Shown: positions 37,177-48,771 of the stretch, in pieces
Position numbering within the stretch: the first letter of the stretch is position 1
Layout of the letters: every line of letters starts with the position of its first letter
Origin: Calycina herbarum
Lineage: Eukaryota > Ascomycota > Leotiomycetes > Helotiales > Pezizellaceae
Assembly: GCA_001414485.1 (NCBI GenBank)
Contig: LLEY01000016.1
Location: forward strand, 372,001 to 436,000
DNA length: 64,000 nt
Direction of reading: 5' to 3'
Notes under the pieces: model-generated
The model's database searches: none
The model's input: the letters and a program-made list of their open reading frames with translations, nothing else
Told to the model about the DNA's origin: nothing
Program-made: the position numbers and the translations under genes

Positions 37177-37460
37177 TGTGATAGTACTATTAGGAATTGA
37201 TCGGAATGATCGGAATTGGAATTGCCGAGTCTACGTGCCGAATAGGATACGATACGGATGTTGTTTCAGGATTTGGAATAGCCAGATAGCTTCTGGACTT
37301 ACTATTGTCCGAACCTCTTGTAAATAGCTGCCTCCTCTCTATCGGGAAAGACTAATTTAGTCTTTTCCTTCGTATCAGAGCCTAGTATTCGGATATGTTA
37401 TTCTATCGAACGCACTTCTATATGCCTCTTTTATAGTAGTATCCGTTTCGTACCGTTATA
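37177..37460 (+). repeat. 5' LTR of the gag-only element (284 bp)
   Basis: Paired with 39493-39776. I count roughly 17 differences, all transitions. Contains the direct repeat atcggaat-atcggaat near the start, which is reduced in the 274-bp LTRs. Confidence 0.88.
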
Positions 37461-37979
37461 TTAAAAGACTAAATTCGACTCCGCCGGGGACGGCCTGTTA
37501 TAATATCTTACTCGAGCACGCCGGCGTACCTGCTTCGAATTCGATTCGGCCTAGATTCGGATTAGTATATCGACAACCTTAAATAGCTAGGTAATCAGAG
37601 ACCACCTAGACGGCTAGTGACACCGGGGTTTGGTGTCTGAACAGTCAGCTGGTAAAATCGTAGGCGATTCCTGCGTTAATAGGAGTGGACTACGCTAAGT
37701 ACTCCTAAGACTCCTAATAACCCTCTCCGTGTAGGGATTGCTACATAAGATATAGACAGTCGACGATATATAGTCACCCGGAAGGCTCTCGAATCTACCC
37801 CTTAATCCCCCCCCCCCCCCTTTTTTTCGAATCGACATACGACATGTCGAATTTCAAAGCTTCGCTTAAGAGCGTTAAGCAACCTACCAGGGAAGCTAGT
37901 AGACCCCCCTTCGAAAGGTCTACGAACCGCACTCGCACGCCTAAAAACAAAAGGTCCTGGAAAGAAAAGTAACTTGCTC

Positions 37980-39370
37980 GAAACCCTAAAGACAACCGAG
38001 ACTTTTCTAATATAGACGAGATACGAGGTATAGTATAAGGCTTAGAAGAAAAACTTTAAGACAATAACGATTAATTCGCCTAGTTGGAAAGGATGATAAG
38101 CGAACTCTAACTAGCCTCTACGAATCTACCTAGAATCGATCCCGAGCCTCTTTCGCCTCTAAGTACTACGCGAGACCCTTTTTGCTTAAGGGATCCTACC
38201 CCTGATGCCTTCCTTCAACGGCAGACCACTCTACCTACTTCCGAAGGCACCCCGAATCCCCTCCTACCCCGAACCGCCAAAAGCAAGATCACGGAAAGGA
38301 TTGAACTCTTAAATAACAGTACCTCACCTACCTACTAACAATAGAAGATATCGGTACGCGATAGACTCCTAGTAAACGCCGATTATTACGATACCCACCG
38401 ACTCGAAAGGCCCTTATCTGAGGAACAACTACTAGCCACGCCAGGAACTACCTTAAGCCCAGATACGAGTCCGAGTCGATTTATATTACTTTCTACGATT
38501 ATCAAGATATAATTAAACTTTTGGATTCATATTTCTTAACCGGATATAAGACAGAGGATGTACGGAACGCCTTCCAGGCCTTACAGATAGGTGGAAAGGA
38601 TCACGCTAGAGAAACGTTTGCTAACTTCAGAGGTTGCTTTTCAAGTATAGCTATACTCGGAGGGATACTAGAGTTAGAACGGTTCTTCTATATATAGAAA
38701 AAGATTACACTACAGCTCCGACACTCGGCAGCTCTACTTAAGAGACGTTGGAATTACAACTTCGTCAAAATAGTAGCAGATCTTCTAGCCTTAGATAAGG
38801 AAAGACGCCGAAACGCTGAACTAAGCACTTTGGCTAAATCAAGCTCAATTCCGAACCTCCTACTACTCGAACACGAATCCTTTTCTACTATTCAAAGGGA
38901 AGATAAAACCAAGTCCTTATAGAGTACCCTAAATCGGTAGGAAAACAAGGCATCTAATAACAATTATCAGTAACAACATTTAACTAGCCGATACCTCTCC
39001 AACTCCCTACTTCAGTAAGGAGTCCTTACTTTCTTTTACTTTCTAGCCGGATTCTAGAAGTCTAATTTAAATCGGATACGAATCAGTTACGAATCAAAGA
39101 AGTACGCTATCTACTAGGACGAAAGACAAGAATAAGTAACCTCTTAGCTGAGTTATCACTGTCTTCTACGATATCGACTTCCGAATTCCGACTTTTTCGC
39201 CTCCGACTCCTGTCTGAATCCCCTCTAGACAATCGAGGGATCAGACTATACACTCTTTTAGCGAATGCTTTGCTTTAGTAGGAAACACCCGATATAGGCA
39301 ACATCTACGAACAAGGCCGGCTACGACTCGTATCCTACCTTTCGCTAAACACCTCGCTTAATAAACTATA
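37980..39370 (+). pseudogene. Decayed gag-like frame of the gag-only element
   Basis: Two overlapping readable blocks: a proline/serine-rich first part (around 38100-38450) and, after a frame change near 38500, a block opening LLDSYFLTGYKTEDVRNAF (about 38510-38920). The latter has the helical look of a capsid domain. Few stops occur, nearly all TAG/TAA. The same region exists on the minus strand around 1000-1600 and 8800-9160. No enzyme motif is present. Confidence 0.6.
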
Positions 39371-39492
39371 TTCTATACGATAATCCTTCCGCTACTAATA
39401 CTGCTGCCTGTAGACACCGCTCACCGATATCGTACCGATATCGCACCGATAATACGAAGACTCGAGGACGAGTCTTTTTCAAGGAAGGGGGA

Positions 39493-39776
39493 TGTAATAG
39501 TACTATTAGGAATTGATCGGAATAATCGGAATTGGAATTGCCGAGTCTACGTGCTAAATAGGATACGATACAGATGTTGTTTTAGGATTTGGAATAGCTA
39601 GATAGCTTCCGGACTTACTATTATCCGAACCTCTTATAAATAGCTGCCTTCTCTCTATCGGGAAAGACTAATTTAGTCTTTTCCTTCGTATCAGAGCCTA
39701 GCATTCGGATATGTCATTCTATCGAACGCACTTCTATATACCTCTTTTGTAGTAGTATCCGTTTCGTGCCGTTATA
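39493..39776 (+). repeat. 3' LTR of the gag-only element (284 bp)
   Basis: Partner of 37177-37460, followed by the target copy GTAGG at 39777-39781. Confidence 0.88.
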
Positions 39777-39781
39777 GTAGG

Positions 39782-42700
39782 TAATACTAGTAATAAAACC
39801 TACGATATAATCAGTTATAGACTAATCTAAATTTTAACTCTAAAAGAAGAACTTCTTTAGCTAAAAGACGTCTAGTATATCTTAGACTTTAGCTATAAAC
39901 TTATTAGTATACTAATCCTTATAAAAGAGAAACTGAAAGTCTACTTTAAGAAGAATTACTTCTAAGTACTTAAGAATAGTAGAGTAGTACTTACTTCGCC
40001 TTATATAAATATACTCTATATAGTATAGAATACTAGTTAGATCTTTATAACCTTTATAGAGATAAAGGAAGAAAGTACCTAAATCGACGATATAGAGAAG
40101 AGTCTATAAGAATTAATATATCGTCGATTCAGATATATAAGCTATAAATCTCTTAAAGTATTAAAGAACTATTTAAGGAATTAGATAGCGCTTCTTACTA
40201 CTAAAACACCTCGTCGTTCTAGAGATTACGCTTATAAAGTATACCTAGCTAGTAAGCTAAAGGCTAAATACTATAAAAGTATAGATTTAAGAATAGTAAG
40301 AAGAGGATTTAGGTTATACGCTAATATCTTAAGAGAACTTCTATACTTAATCTATAGATATAAGTACTTCTTATTTATTATAGACGATACTACTTATAAC
40401 TTATAAATCTACCTTATAAAGTTAAAGGCTTAAGAAGACGTATAGCCTACACTTAAGAAGATTATAGCACTAGTAAAGACAGAGATAGAATAGAAGTATA
40501 TACACTTTTACTATAATTCTAGACGAAGCGAGTTTAGTATAATAGTAACGTAGATACTTAAGAAGAAAAAGTATTAGATTAAACTCTTACTACTATATAA
40601 CTATTATCTAAATAGTATAATCAAGTATAAGATAGCTAAGATAAATAACCTAATAAGATCTATAATTTATTAAAGTAAATTACACTTTAGTATATAGTAT
40701 TTTATAGCTGAATATATATATTAGCTACTAAATAGACTACTAACTTTAGTACTTCTATATAGTTGTTCTACTAAGAGTTCTAGGAACTCGTTAGATATAG
40801 ACTTATAAGTTATAATTATAAAGATAAGAACTTCTTATAAAGCGTATACTAGCTATTAACCAGATGTCTCTAGAATACGAGTTCTTAGGTATACTACATA
40901 GCTTTAGAATCCAAAGGTAGCTTATCTATAGAAGTATAATCTAAGGTATCTTAAGTACTAGATATATATAAGTATAAGTAAAAATAACGTATATAAGTTA
41001 TTTAATATATAAACGTACTAGTATTATAAATCAGCAAAGCCGCGATTTAATATATATAACTTTCTAAAGTTAGTACTAAAAGAGAAAGTCTTAAAAACTT
41101 AAACTCTACTAACACTCTAGAAAAGAGCTGTCTAAACGACTACTTTACCTATACTAAGGATAGTAGAAGTTTAAGAAGAAGTAGAAAGACCTGTTTCTAG
41201 TAGTAACTTACCTAAAAGGTCTACTACTATAAGTTCAAAGGATTTAGTAATTACTAGTAATAATATACCTAAAAATACTACTATAAGTTAAGAAGATTTA
41301 GTAACTAATAGGGATAATATACTAGACCTACTCTTCTAAGTCTACTAATTAAGATATAGTAGAATTTATAAGCTAAAGCGTGTCTTTGAAGACATAGCTA
41401 CTATATTATAAGCTTTAGATCTCGATATATTTAAGCTCTTAAATTCTGTTCTACTTACTTCTTTTGAAGAGGTAACACTTAAGAAGGCTATAGATAAGAA
41501 TCCTAAGAATTAGATACTATTACTAAAGAAAGAGTTAACCTCTTTAAGTAAGAATAGAGCTTATATTATTATATAGAGTAATCTATAAGAGAAGAGACTT
41601 CTTCTAACTAAATAGGTCTTAAAATATAAACTTAAAGTCAATAGTAAGATCGTACGTTATAAGTCTAGGCTAACTATAAGAGGCGATTACTAGGAATATA
41701 GAATCGACTATTTTAAGACGTTTACTATAGTTTTATAATATAACATCTTAAGAGTTATTCTTATAAAAGCTACTATCGAAGACCTAGAGATTAAATATCT
41801 AGACGTTAATACTACCTTTATCTACTCTAATCTTAAGAAAGATATATACTACTAATTCTTAGATTACTTCTATCTTATTTATCTAGAAACTTAGACTTAG
41901 TAAGGATTCCTAAAGCTTAAGAAGCTCTTATATAGCTTAAAATAAGCGCTATACGAATAGCTCTAGAAAGTTATTAAGAAGTTTATAAAACTTAGCTTTA
42001 AGGCTTTAAAAAGCGATCTAAACCTCTTTATTAAAGATAATATATCTATTCTTCTCTTTGTTAATAATATACTAATTATAGAAGAGAAAGTAGATATTAT
42101 ATAAGTTAAATCCTAGATAATAAATAATACTAAATAGAGAGTAAATAAGATAGAGGATTAAAATAGTAATACTAAGATATTCGTAGGATTTAAGATCTAG
42201 AGAGATTAAGCGAATTAGTCGATTACTATATCGTAAGAAGCTTACGTATAGTAATTACTTATAAGACTTTCTATAGATAAGTATAATCCCGTTTCTACGT
42301 CTTTCGTACCTAGAACAGTACTTAAACTACGACTTAAAGGCGAGGAAGTTATATATAGAGAATTAAAGCTATATTAGCAAATTATTAGAAGTATAATATA
42401 TCTCTCGAATAGTATAAGATTCGATATTACATATACTATAGACCAGCTAATAAGGTATATAGCCAGCTCTATAAAAGAATACCTTTAGTATACTAAACAC
42501 CTTATATAGTATTTTAAAGAATCGATTAATAATAGTATTATATACAGAGAATAAGAAGAATAAATAGCAACTTAAGGCTTTAACGTATATACTCGAGGAG
42601 TTTATAGTTTAAGTAACTTTATACTTTATAGTAATACTACCTAAGCTACTAAAGACGATCGTAAGTCGTTTAGTAGCTAGGCAGTAACTCGATATAGAGG

Positions 42701-43080
42701 AACAGTCTCTTAGGCTACTTAAAAGCAAAAGTATATAGCTTTAAGTACTATAGATTCAAAGATATCAGCTATAAGTGAAGTAAGAGAAGCAGCGTAGCTT
42801 AAGAAGCTATAAGAGGATCTAGAGAAGACATTTATAATACTCTTACTTTACTATAATAATAAGGCAGCTATATAACTTTATAAAGATACTAAGTACTATT
42901 AAAGATCTAAGTATATTAAGACTAAACACCTATATATATAAAACGACATAGTTCAAAGGAATCGCTTTAAAGTTCTTAAGATACTAGGAAATAACTAACC
43001 TGCCGATATCCTTACTAAACAACTTATAAAGGATACGTTTAATATATATTATCGAACGCTTAGGATGAAAAAGAAGAATT
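39782..43080 (+). pseudogene. Integrase, reverse transcriptase and RNase H of the host copia
   Basis: Broken by many TAA/TAG. Integrase part: around 39.85-41.1 kb, opening with a gag-pre-integrase-like stretch. Reverse transcriptase: about 41.55-42.2 kb, with the catalytic box read FVNN at 42057-42068 (family norm YVDD). RNase H/C-terminus: up to about 43080, with NKAAIQLYKD (Gln at a TAA) and PADILTKQLI, which is typical for copia. Non-functional. Confidence 0.85.
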
Positions 43081-43307
43081 AAGTACTCTTATACCGTAGC
43101 ACAAGTGTAAGGCACTTCGTAGAGCTGCTGAACTTCCAAAGAGGAGACGTAGGCACTACAACTATACTAGAAGTTGTTACAGGAGTTAAGGAGGCTCAAG
43201 GGATTAACTTTGCAAACTTAGTAAAAACAACAATTTATAGAGGCTTAGCAAGTGGGAATAGCTTCACTTTGACAAGTGGGATCAAGAGCTTATTACACAT
43301 GGGGGAG

Positions 43308-43463
43308 TGTCAGAAATCAGGTGATTTAGGGCCAAATCTTGGTGCTTAATAAGCCCTTGGAACATATTTAGACTGTTTGTCTGTATAGACAACTTAGACT
43401 CGTAATCATCGAATCTATTAATACGCAGATCAAAACCATCACTTCCATCCCCCATTCTTGACA
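43308..43463 (+). repeat. 3' LTR of the host copia element
   Basis: Partner of 22657-22813. It ends TTGACA and is followed by the duplicated target ATTAG at 43464-43468. Confidence 0.9.
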
Positions 43464-43825
43464 ATTAGGCTCGGATCCGGAATCCTCGTCATGGGGCGGT
43501 GTATTCTCCCACGAGGCTACAACTTTAGCAAGGTTGTTGTGCGATCTCTCGGACAGCCTCAGGAGACGCCGTTGACGCTCCTCAATATACCACGCGCAGT
43601 TAGCCTACGGAGTTCTCCCAACAAGCTGAGCGAAATCACCTTGTCATCAGTAAGCAATTCCTCCAAAGCACAGTGCTCCAACCGGGAGCGTGTGTCCTCG
43701 CTAACTTGTTAGTCTATTGCAAAGATGAAGAGATAGAATCAGGCTGGAGTCTGCCTTAGATCTGTAAAACAAGGAATATCTGTCTTAGGCGTCCAGGCGA
43801 CGAGATCAGAGCTCGTAGGAATAAC
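43464..43825 (-). pseudogene. 5' part of the wrecked TPR-like protein gene
   Basis: Minus-strand coding blocks (LEHCALEELLTDDKVISL, then EERQRRLLRLSERSHNNLAK) end at the copia target site. They continue in frame at 22656 on the far side of the 20.8-kb insertion. The two blocks are in different frames, with one base missing near 43607. Two in-frame stops lie upstream. Sequence of normal composition ends near 43825, where TA-rich repeat DNA begins, so the true 5' end is lost or displaced. Confidence 0.6.
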
Positions 43826-44540
43826 AAATTAACTACTAATAGAGGATCGATTATTTAAGCCGTAGATTATATAAAGTTATATATAAGTACTTTATACTAC
43901 CTACTACTAACCTACGCTAGTAAGTACGTTCGCTAATATAATACTTTAGTTAATAATTTATATATATTAAAAGTTAACTTATATCTATTTTAAGATCTAT
44001 ATATCTATTAAATTAATTATAATTATTATAAACTATAACGTATTTAAATTTTAGAAAATAATATAATTATAATTTAAAGCTTTAAAGTAATAATATAATA
44101 ACTAATAAATATAAAAAAGTATAAGATTAAAAGGTTATATACTTAGTATAAGTATTTAAGTAATAATTATTATAGCTAATCTACTTCTTATAATAGACGT
44201 AAATAAATAGCTTTTACTAGTATACTAGCCGGCTAAAAGGTATAAGAATTAATCGACAGACTAATTCGCTATTCTACTACTTAATAGGAATCCCGGTGTA
44301 ACACTGCCTACGTAATCTCTAGTTACGTAACAGCTGTCACACTTCTTAGACTAATTAGAAACTCTATATAATCTATAGCTTAAATAATCGATTCTATTAA
44401 TAGTACTTATAAAACTACGTAGTTTTAGCTCTAAACTAATATATATAGTATAAAGTACTTTATACTAGAGATAATTATATATAATTAGTATTAATCTAAT
44501 TTAAATATACTTCTTTAGTTTAGATTTATTTTTTATTTTT
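43826..44540. other. RIP-mutated repeat DNA, unidentified
   Basis: TA-rich, no frame. A less damaged island at about 44225-44340 holds cggctaaaag and tacgtaatctctagttacgta, an imperfect palindrome. I cannot assign it to an element. Confidence 0.5.
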
Positions 44541-47006
44541 TATAATCTAATAGCCGGTTCCTCTTCTACAGCGCATTCGCTTATAGTCGGTAAAAGCAAG
44601 TGTTCTATAAACTTAAGTGTTCTATATAGCCGGAATAATATTAGAAGTGGAATATCTACTAAAACCACTACTAAAATAGATAAATAATATCTTATATTAC
44701 TACTCTAATCGTCTATTCTAAAGTCTATAAAGTCTATATTTGCTCTTATTAAGTTAATTAAGAATATACTCTCTTAAGAAGACGATAGATAATTAGAAAT
44801 CTTATCTCTACTACTATCTAGGTAATCTAGGACTTTCTTACTACTTTTAAGATATAATTAACCTAAAGTAAAAGACACTTCTAGCTCTTCTTCTTCTTCT
44901 TATAACTGTGGTAGAGGAATAAGATCCTAGGATTAATATATCTTAAGCTTATTAATTACTTATACTAATTTAGAATAAAAGTCTAGTAAGAGAGTATAAC
45001 GTTTAAACTTATTAGGCTTCTTATCTAGCTCTCGGATATAGACAAGGTCTTCTAGTAGAAGGAGTATATCGTTCTTCTTATATTATATAAGTCTAGCTTT
45101 ATATACTCTCTTATCTTTGCGTACTTATATACTCTTATTTATAAGAGCTTTTCTAGCTTTATTAATAGTAGCTAAAAGCTTCTTTTCCTTCTTACGTAAG
45201 GCCTTAGTTCTCTCGTTCTTATCTCTCTTCTATATCTTCTCTCGTAACCTAGTAACAGCCGCTTCTCCTCTCTTATATATACTCCTCTGTGAATTACTCT
45301 TACGCTTAGCGTCGACGAGTAGTTTTTACTAGAGAGTATAATATTAAACTGTTATAAGATATACCTTCCGAGTAATATACTAACTTACGTTATTATCTTC
45401 TTAGATAGATTAATAAAGAGATTAGAAAATTAAGTAGGATCTCGAGAGCCTAGAGCTCGTACAGTTATAGTAGTAGTCTAGGTTTCCTCTAGACGAGTAA
45501 GAAGAAGACGAGGCAGCTCTAGATTAGTAACGTCGTCTATTATCCTTTTCTTCTTATTATACAACCTTATCTTTTTCTAGATAGCTTTCTAACTTAGTAG
45601 ATAATAACCGGACTTAGTAAAGGTGTTCTTAATTATATAAACCTTTATTATTTATATATATATCTAAGTAAGATCTTAGAAGAAAGAAGCGACTAAATAC
45701 TTAAAGTCTAGACTATAAAGAGTATTAGCAATCGCTTACTAATAGTACTCTTTAAAGAGTTAGAAAATACTAACGTCTACTAGCTATAGGATATATATAT
45801 AATAGGAGGGAAAGTACTATAAGAGTATGTAGTTTTCGTAGTACTTAAGAACGAAGAGATTATATTAGTAAGTCTTATAGCTATTAAGAAGTAATATCCT
45901 CTATAGCTTATCTAGCCTAGCTCCTAGCTCCTTGATAAGATAGTTAGTATATACTATAATAATAGTGTTATTAATATAGCTAATTAAAGAGTAATCTATT
46001 AACTCTTTTCTAGTTAGCTTGTTTACTATCTAGTTATCTATTATCTTCTTTCCTAGCGTAATAACAAAAGGAGCCGCTACTTGCTTATTAGCATAGATCG
46101 TCTCTATTATAGTTATCGACTTCCTATTCTTAGGATTAGCTATATATATCTCTTTTACTTCTATAGAAACGATAACGTTCTTACTTCCTACGTAACTAAC
46201 TCGAGCTTCTGACTTATCTATATTCTAGACATTCTTAGCCTTCTAGATCTTATATTATATAAGAGCAGTAGTATACCTATTAAACCACGTCTTAATCTCC
46301 TCCTTAGTATACGATTCAAGCCTCTTAAAGGTAATTAGCTTTGTTTTTAGAGTATATAGGTTCTTATTCTTCTTTAGCTAGTTCTAGAACTACTGATTAG
46401 ACGGCGGTAGCTAGGGAGGGTTCTAGGACTAAGAAATTAGCTAATTATTAATAGTAGAATTAAGAGAATACTATACCTTCTTAAGATATACGATCGTAGC
46501 CTTTACTATTTAGTACGTAGCTCCTAGTTCTATCTCCTACTGCTTATAATAGTACTATTAGACAGCCTTCTCCTAGCTCTTATTTAATATCTTATTATTA
46601 CTACTATATATATTATATATACCTTCTAAGTTACACTTCTTCTTTTTAGCTCTCTAGATAGCCTTCTGTACCGACGATTTGTTTACGCTATATATTCTTA
46701 CTCTTATAGTTGCTGCCTTATAACTATCTTATTCTGTAGTCTATTCTACAGCCTTCTATATACGCTCCTTTTCTTCTAATTTATTAGAAGAGAGAGGGGG
46801 TAGGGAACTGCGAATAGCCTCTATTATATTAATTAATAGACGCGTTGTATATTAATAGAAATAAGTAAGATAGTTAAATATATATAATTTAGATAGGAAG
46901 CTAATCTATGGGATTTTCTTAGTAGAACACTTGAGTTTGTAGAACACTTGCTTTTACTAACTATAAGCGAATACGCCGTAGAAGAGGAACCGGCTATTAG
47001 ATTATA
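44541..47006 (-). mobile_element. Fot1/pogo-type DNA transposon, RIP-mutated
   Basis: Inverted repeats of about 85 bp at 44541-44625 and 46922-47006 share tataatctaatagccggttc and the following aagcaagtgttct. Each end carries two direct copies of AAGTGTTCTA as subterminal repeats. Minus-strand coding remnants look like a CENP-B-type helix-turn-helix followed by a DDE transposase. The TIR/TA boundary is blurred because TA-rich flanking sequence is also shared. Confidence 0.75.
44880..46810 (-). pseudogene. Decayed Fot1/pogo-type transposase
   Basis: On the minus strand, an N-terminal helix-turn-helix block (SYKAATIRVRIYSVNKSSVQ, about 46740-46670) is followed by a DDE-type middle. The latter contains LLLNSYKTYQYN at about 45900, then LVDVSIF near 45770, the place where pogo transposases read QPLDVGVF. 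A lysine-rich, acidic C-terminus lies around 45.2-44.9 kb. Many TAA/TAG stops. Family assignment rests on these positions only. Confidence 0.6.
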
Positions 47007-48321
47007 ATTTAATAAAACTTTATATAATAATTTAGAAACTAGTATATTATATATTAATCGTAGCTTTATTAGTTATTTTTAAAATAAGAATACTATATAT
47101 AAGCTAGTATATAATAGAATACTCTATATTATATAGTTATATTATAAATATATATAACTATTTCAATAGCTAGTATATTATATAACAAAAGTAAGCTAGA
47201 AAAGAATAATAAATCTAAAGACTTAGAACTTCTAAGTGTTTCTACTTAGCTAATATCTACTTTATACTTCTATAGAATAGTATATATCTTCTTATATTAG
47301 TATTAATAATAAGAGTATTCTTTAAATCTAATCTATTTTAGAAGACTAATACTAATATAAAGTAGGTTTCTTATACTAGTATCTTTATTAGAAATTATAG
47401 AGTTTCTAGTTTTTACTACTTAATAACAATGTAATTTTAATTCTAATTAATAGAAGTAAGATAGATATCTTCGATTAAATAAAACAGTTAAATAAGAGAC
47501 GTTTAATATAGTGTTACTTTATCTAGGCGAATACTCGGCCTACTTCACAGAATCAGAGTGCGTTATAGCTATAGCTATTGAACCGGTTCTGGGCAATATA
47601 ATACATATAAGCGGATCAGGCTGGCGTTCAATTGGCCTCTTGAAATAAGCTCGGTTACTCAGAATCTGATACGGGCCGGTAAGCGTTTGATCTAATCAAC
47701 CACTGGTTCGCAAGTTTGTCTCTTACACCCTTGAACGCCACTTGAATTTTCAGTAACGTCCGTTCCTTACTCGTGTGTCACGAGCACGCCAGCACAGCTA
47801 AATAGGAGCAATTGAATCTAACTTCGGAACCAAGCGAAAAGAAGATCTTGAAATTTTAATCCTGTCTGTCAGAGCGACAAACGGTACGTCCGCAGTCACA
47901 AAGAGCTTAAATTTAAGGAACTGACCGGGTTCGCTGAGGTAGTGTATCTGTCGTTTCAGGTGAATGCTACTTTGTAGCTAGTTCACGTGACCTGGAAAAG
48001 GGGACCTACGTAGCTACTAAGACAAGACAAGACAAGAATAATACACTGCATTTAGCACCACAAATATGACGTAAAGTCATACCAACAGTATCAGTGTTAG
48101 ACATTGGGTGTATCAATGCAAACTTTTCGTGTCGAAAATATTAAAGTTTCAGTTCAAACTTTTCATTTGAAAAAACATCGATAAAACCTCCAAACCTACA
48201 TCCCATCATCTTACCTCAAATAGTTAACGAATACCATGCCATCCCATGATCTAACTCCCGCCATTTAGATCCCTCAAGCCTTGTCATTCTTCTCATTCCC
48301 TTTCTTCTCACGACTTCCATC
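47007..48321. other. Repeat edge, then intergenic DNA
   Basis: 47007-47510 is TA-rich and RIP-like, with no element recognised. From about 47520 composition becomes normal. TTCACGTGACC lies at 47982-47992 and a run of the pentamer aagac (agacaagacaagacaag) at about 48021-48038. No coding frame of note. Confidence 0.5.
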
Positions 48322-48771
48322 TTAAGCCAGCGCCAAAAAGCAGTTCTTGAACCACTTCATAACCTGATAAAGTTCCTCACTAGTCAACCAATTCAACACC
48401 CTCTCCTGCGTCTCAGTTTCCAAATAATTATTTCTTAAACCCTTGACATGTTCAAAGTGCTCTAACTACATTCTTATTAGCCATACTCAAATCCCCACAA
48501 GAAAAAGCAAAACAGTTAAACAGAGAGGAAAAACACTGACGTCCTTGTTAATAAGCTTCTTATCCACAATAGCAATCAACACATTTGCCTCAAGTGCAAC
48601 CCAATAAGTGCGTGAAGCATCGAAAACCTCTCGGATCCCACGGATGCAATCTGAGGGCCTGACCGCCGCGCCGTCCCAGCGTTGGAGCCAGTTTGCTTGG
48701 GAGAATGTTGATGCTGGGGGTGGAGGGGGGACGGGGCTGAGGGTTTTGGGGCTGTTGGGGTCTTGCTGCAT
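48322..48771 (-). CDS. Small hypothetical protein, two exons (124 aa)
   Basis: Exon 1 is 48771-48541 (77 codons) and exon 2 is 48465-48322, with a 75-bp intron (gtcagt..atgtag) containing a ctaat branch-like site 10 bases before the acceptor. Both exons are in phase 0. The start is the first ATG of the frame. The N-terminus is Pro-rich (VPPPPPAS), followed by a region around NWLQRWDGAAVRPSDCIRG and a C-terminal helical part ending LNWLTSEELYQVMKWFKN. No signal peptide or membrane segment is seen once the intron is removed. I do not recognise a family. The clean splice structure and codon pattern support a real gene. Confidence 0.6.

Larger units (their letters stand above)
37177..39776 (+). 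mobile_element. Non-autonomous gag-only LTR element (2600 bp)
   Basis: LTRs of 284 bp (37177-37460 and 39493-39776), TGTRATAG..CGTTATA, are flanked by GTAGG (37172-37176 and 39777-39781). The LTRs and the gag-side interior are homologous to the gypsy element at 3062-17579 in inverse orientation, but the interior is only 2032 bp and has no protease, reverse transcriptase or integrase. The purine tract aaggaagggggatg precedes the 3' LTR. It is less RIP-mutated than its neighbours. It presumably depended on the full-length relative for enzymes. Confidence 0.88.
22657..43463 (+). mobile_element. Ty1/copia retrotransposon, host of two nested elements
   Basis: LTRs of 157 bp (22657-22813) and 156 bp (43308-43463), TGTC..TTGAYA, are flanked by the duplication ATTAG (22652-22656 and 43464-43468). 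The flanks on both sides join into one reading frame of the disrupted gene. Removing the chromovirus (23828-36795) and the small element (37177-39776) leaves about 5.2 kb. The order gag, knuckle, integrase, reverse transcriptase, RNase H is that of Ty1/copia. The segment just before the 3' LTR (43085-43307) is hardly RIP-mutated and ends in the purine tract catgggggag. Confidence 0.92.

Noticed and set aside
45117..45332. 71-codon + strand hydrophobic frame
   Set aside because: Antisense shadow of the lysine-rich C-terminus of the decayed transposase.
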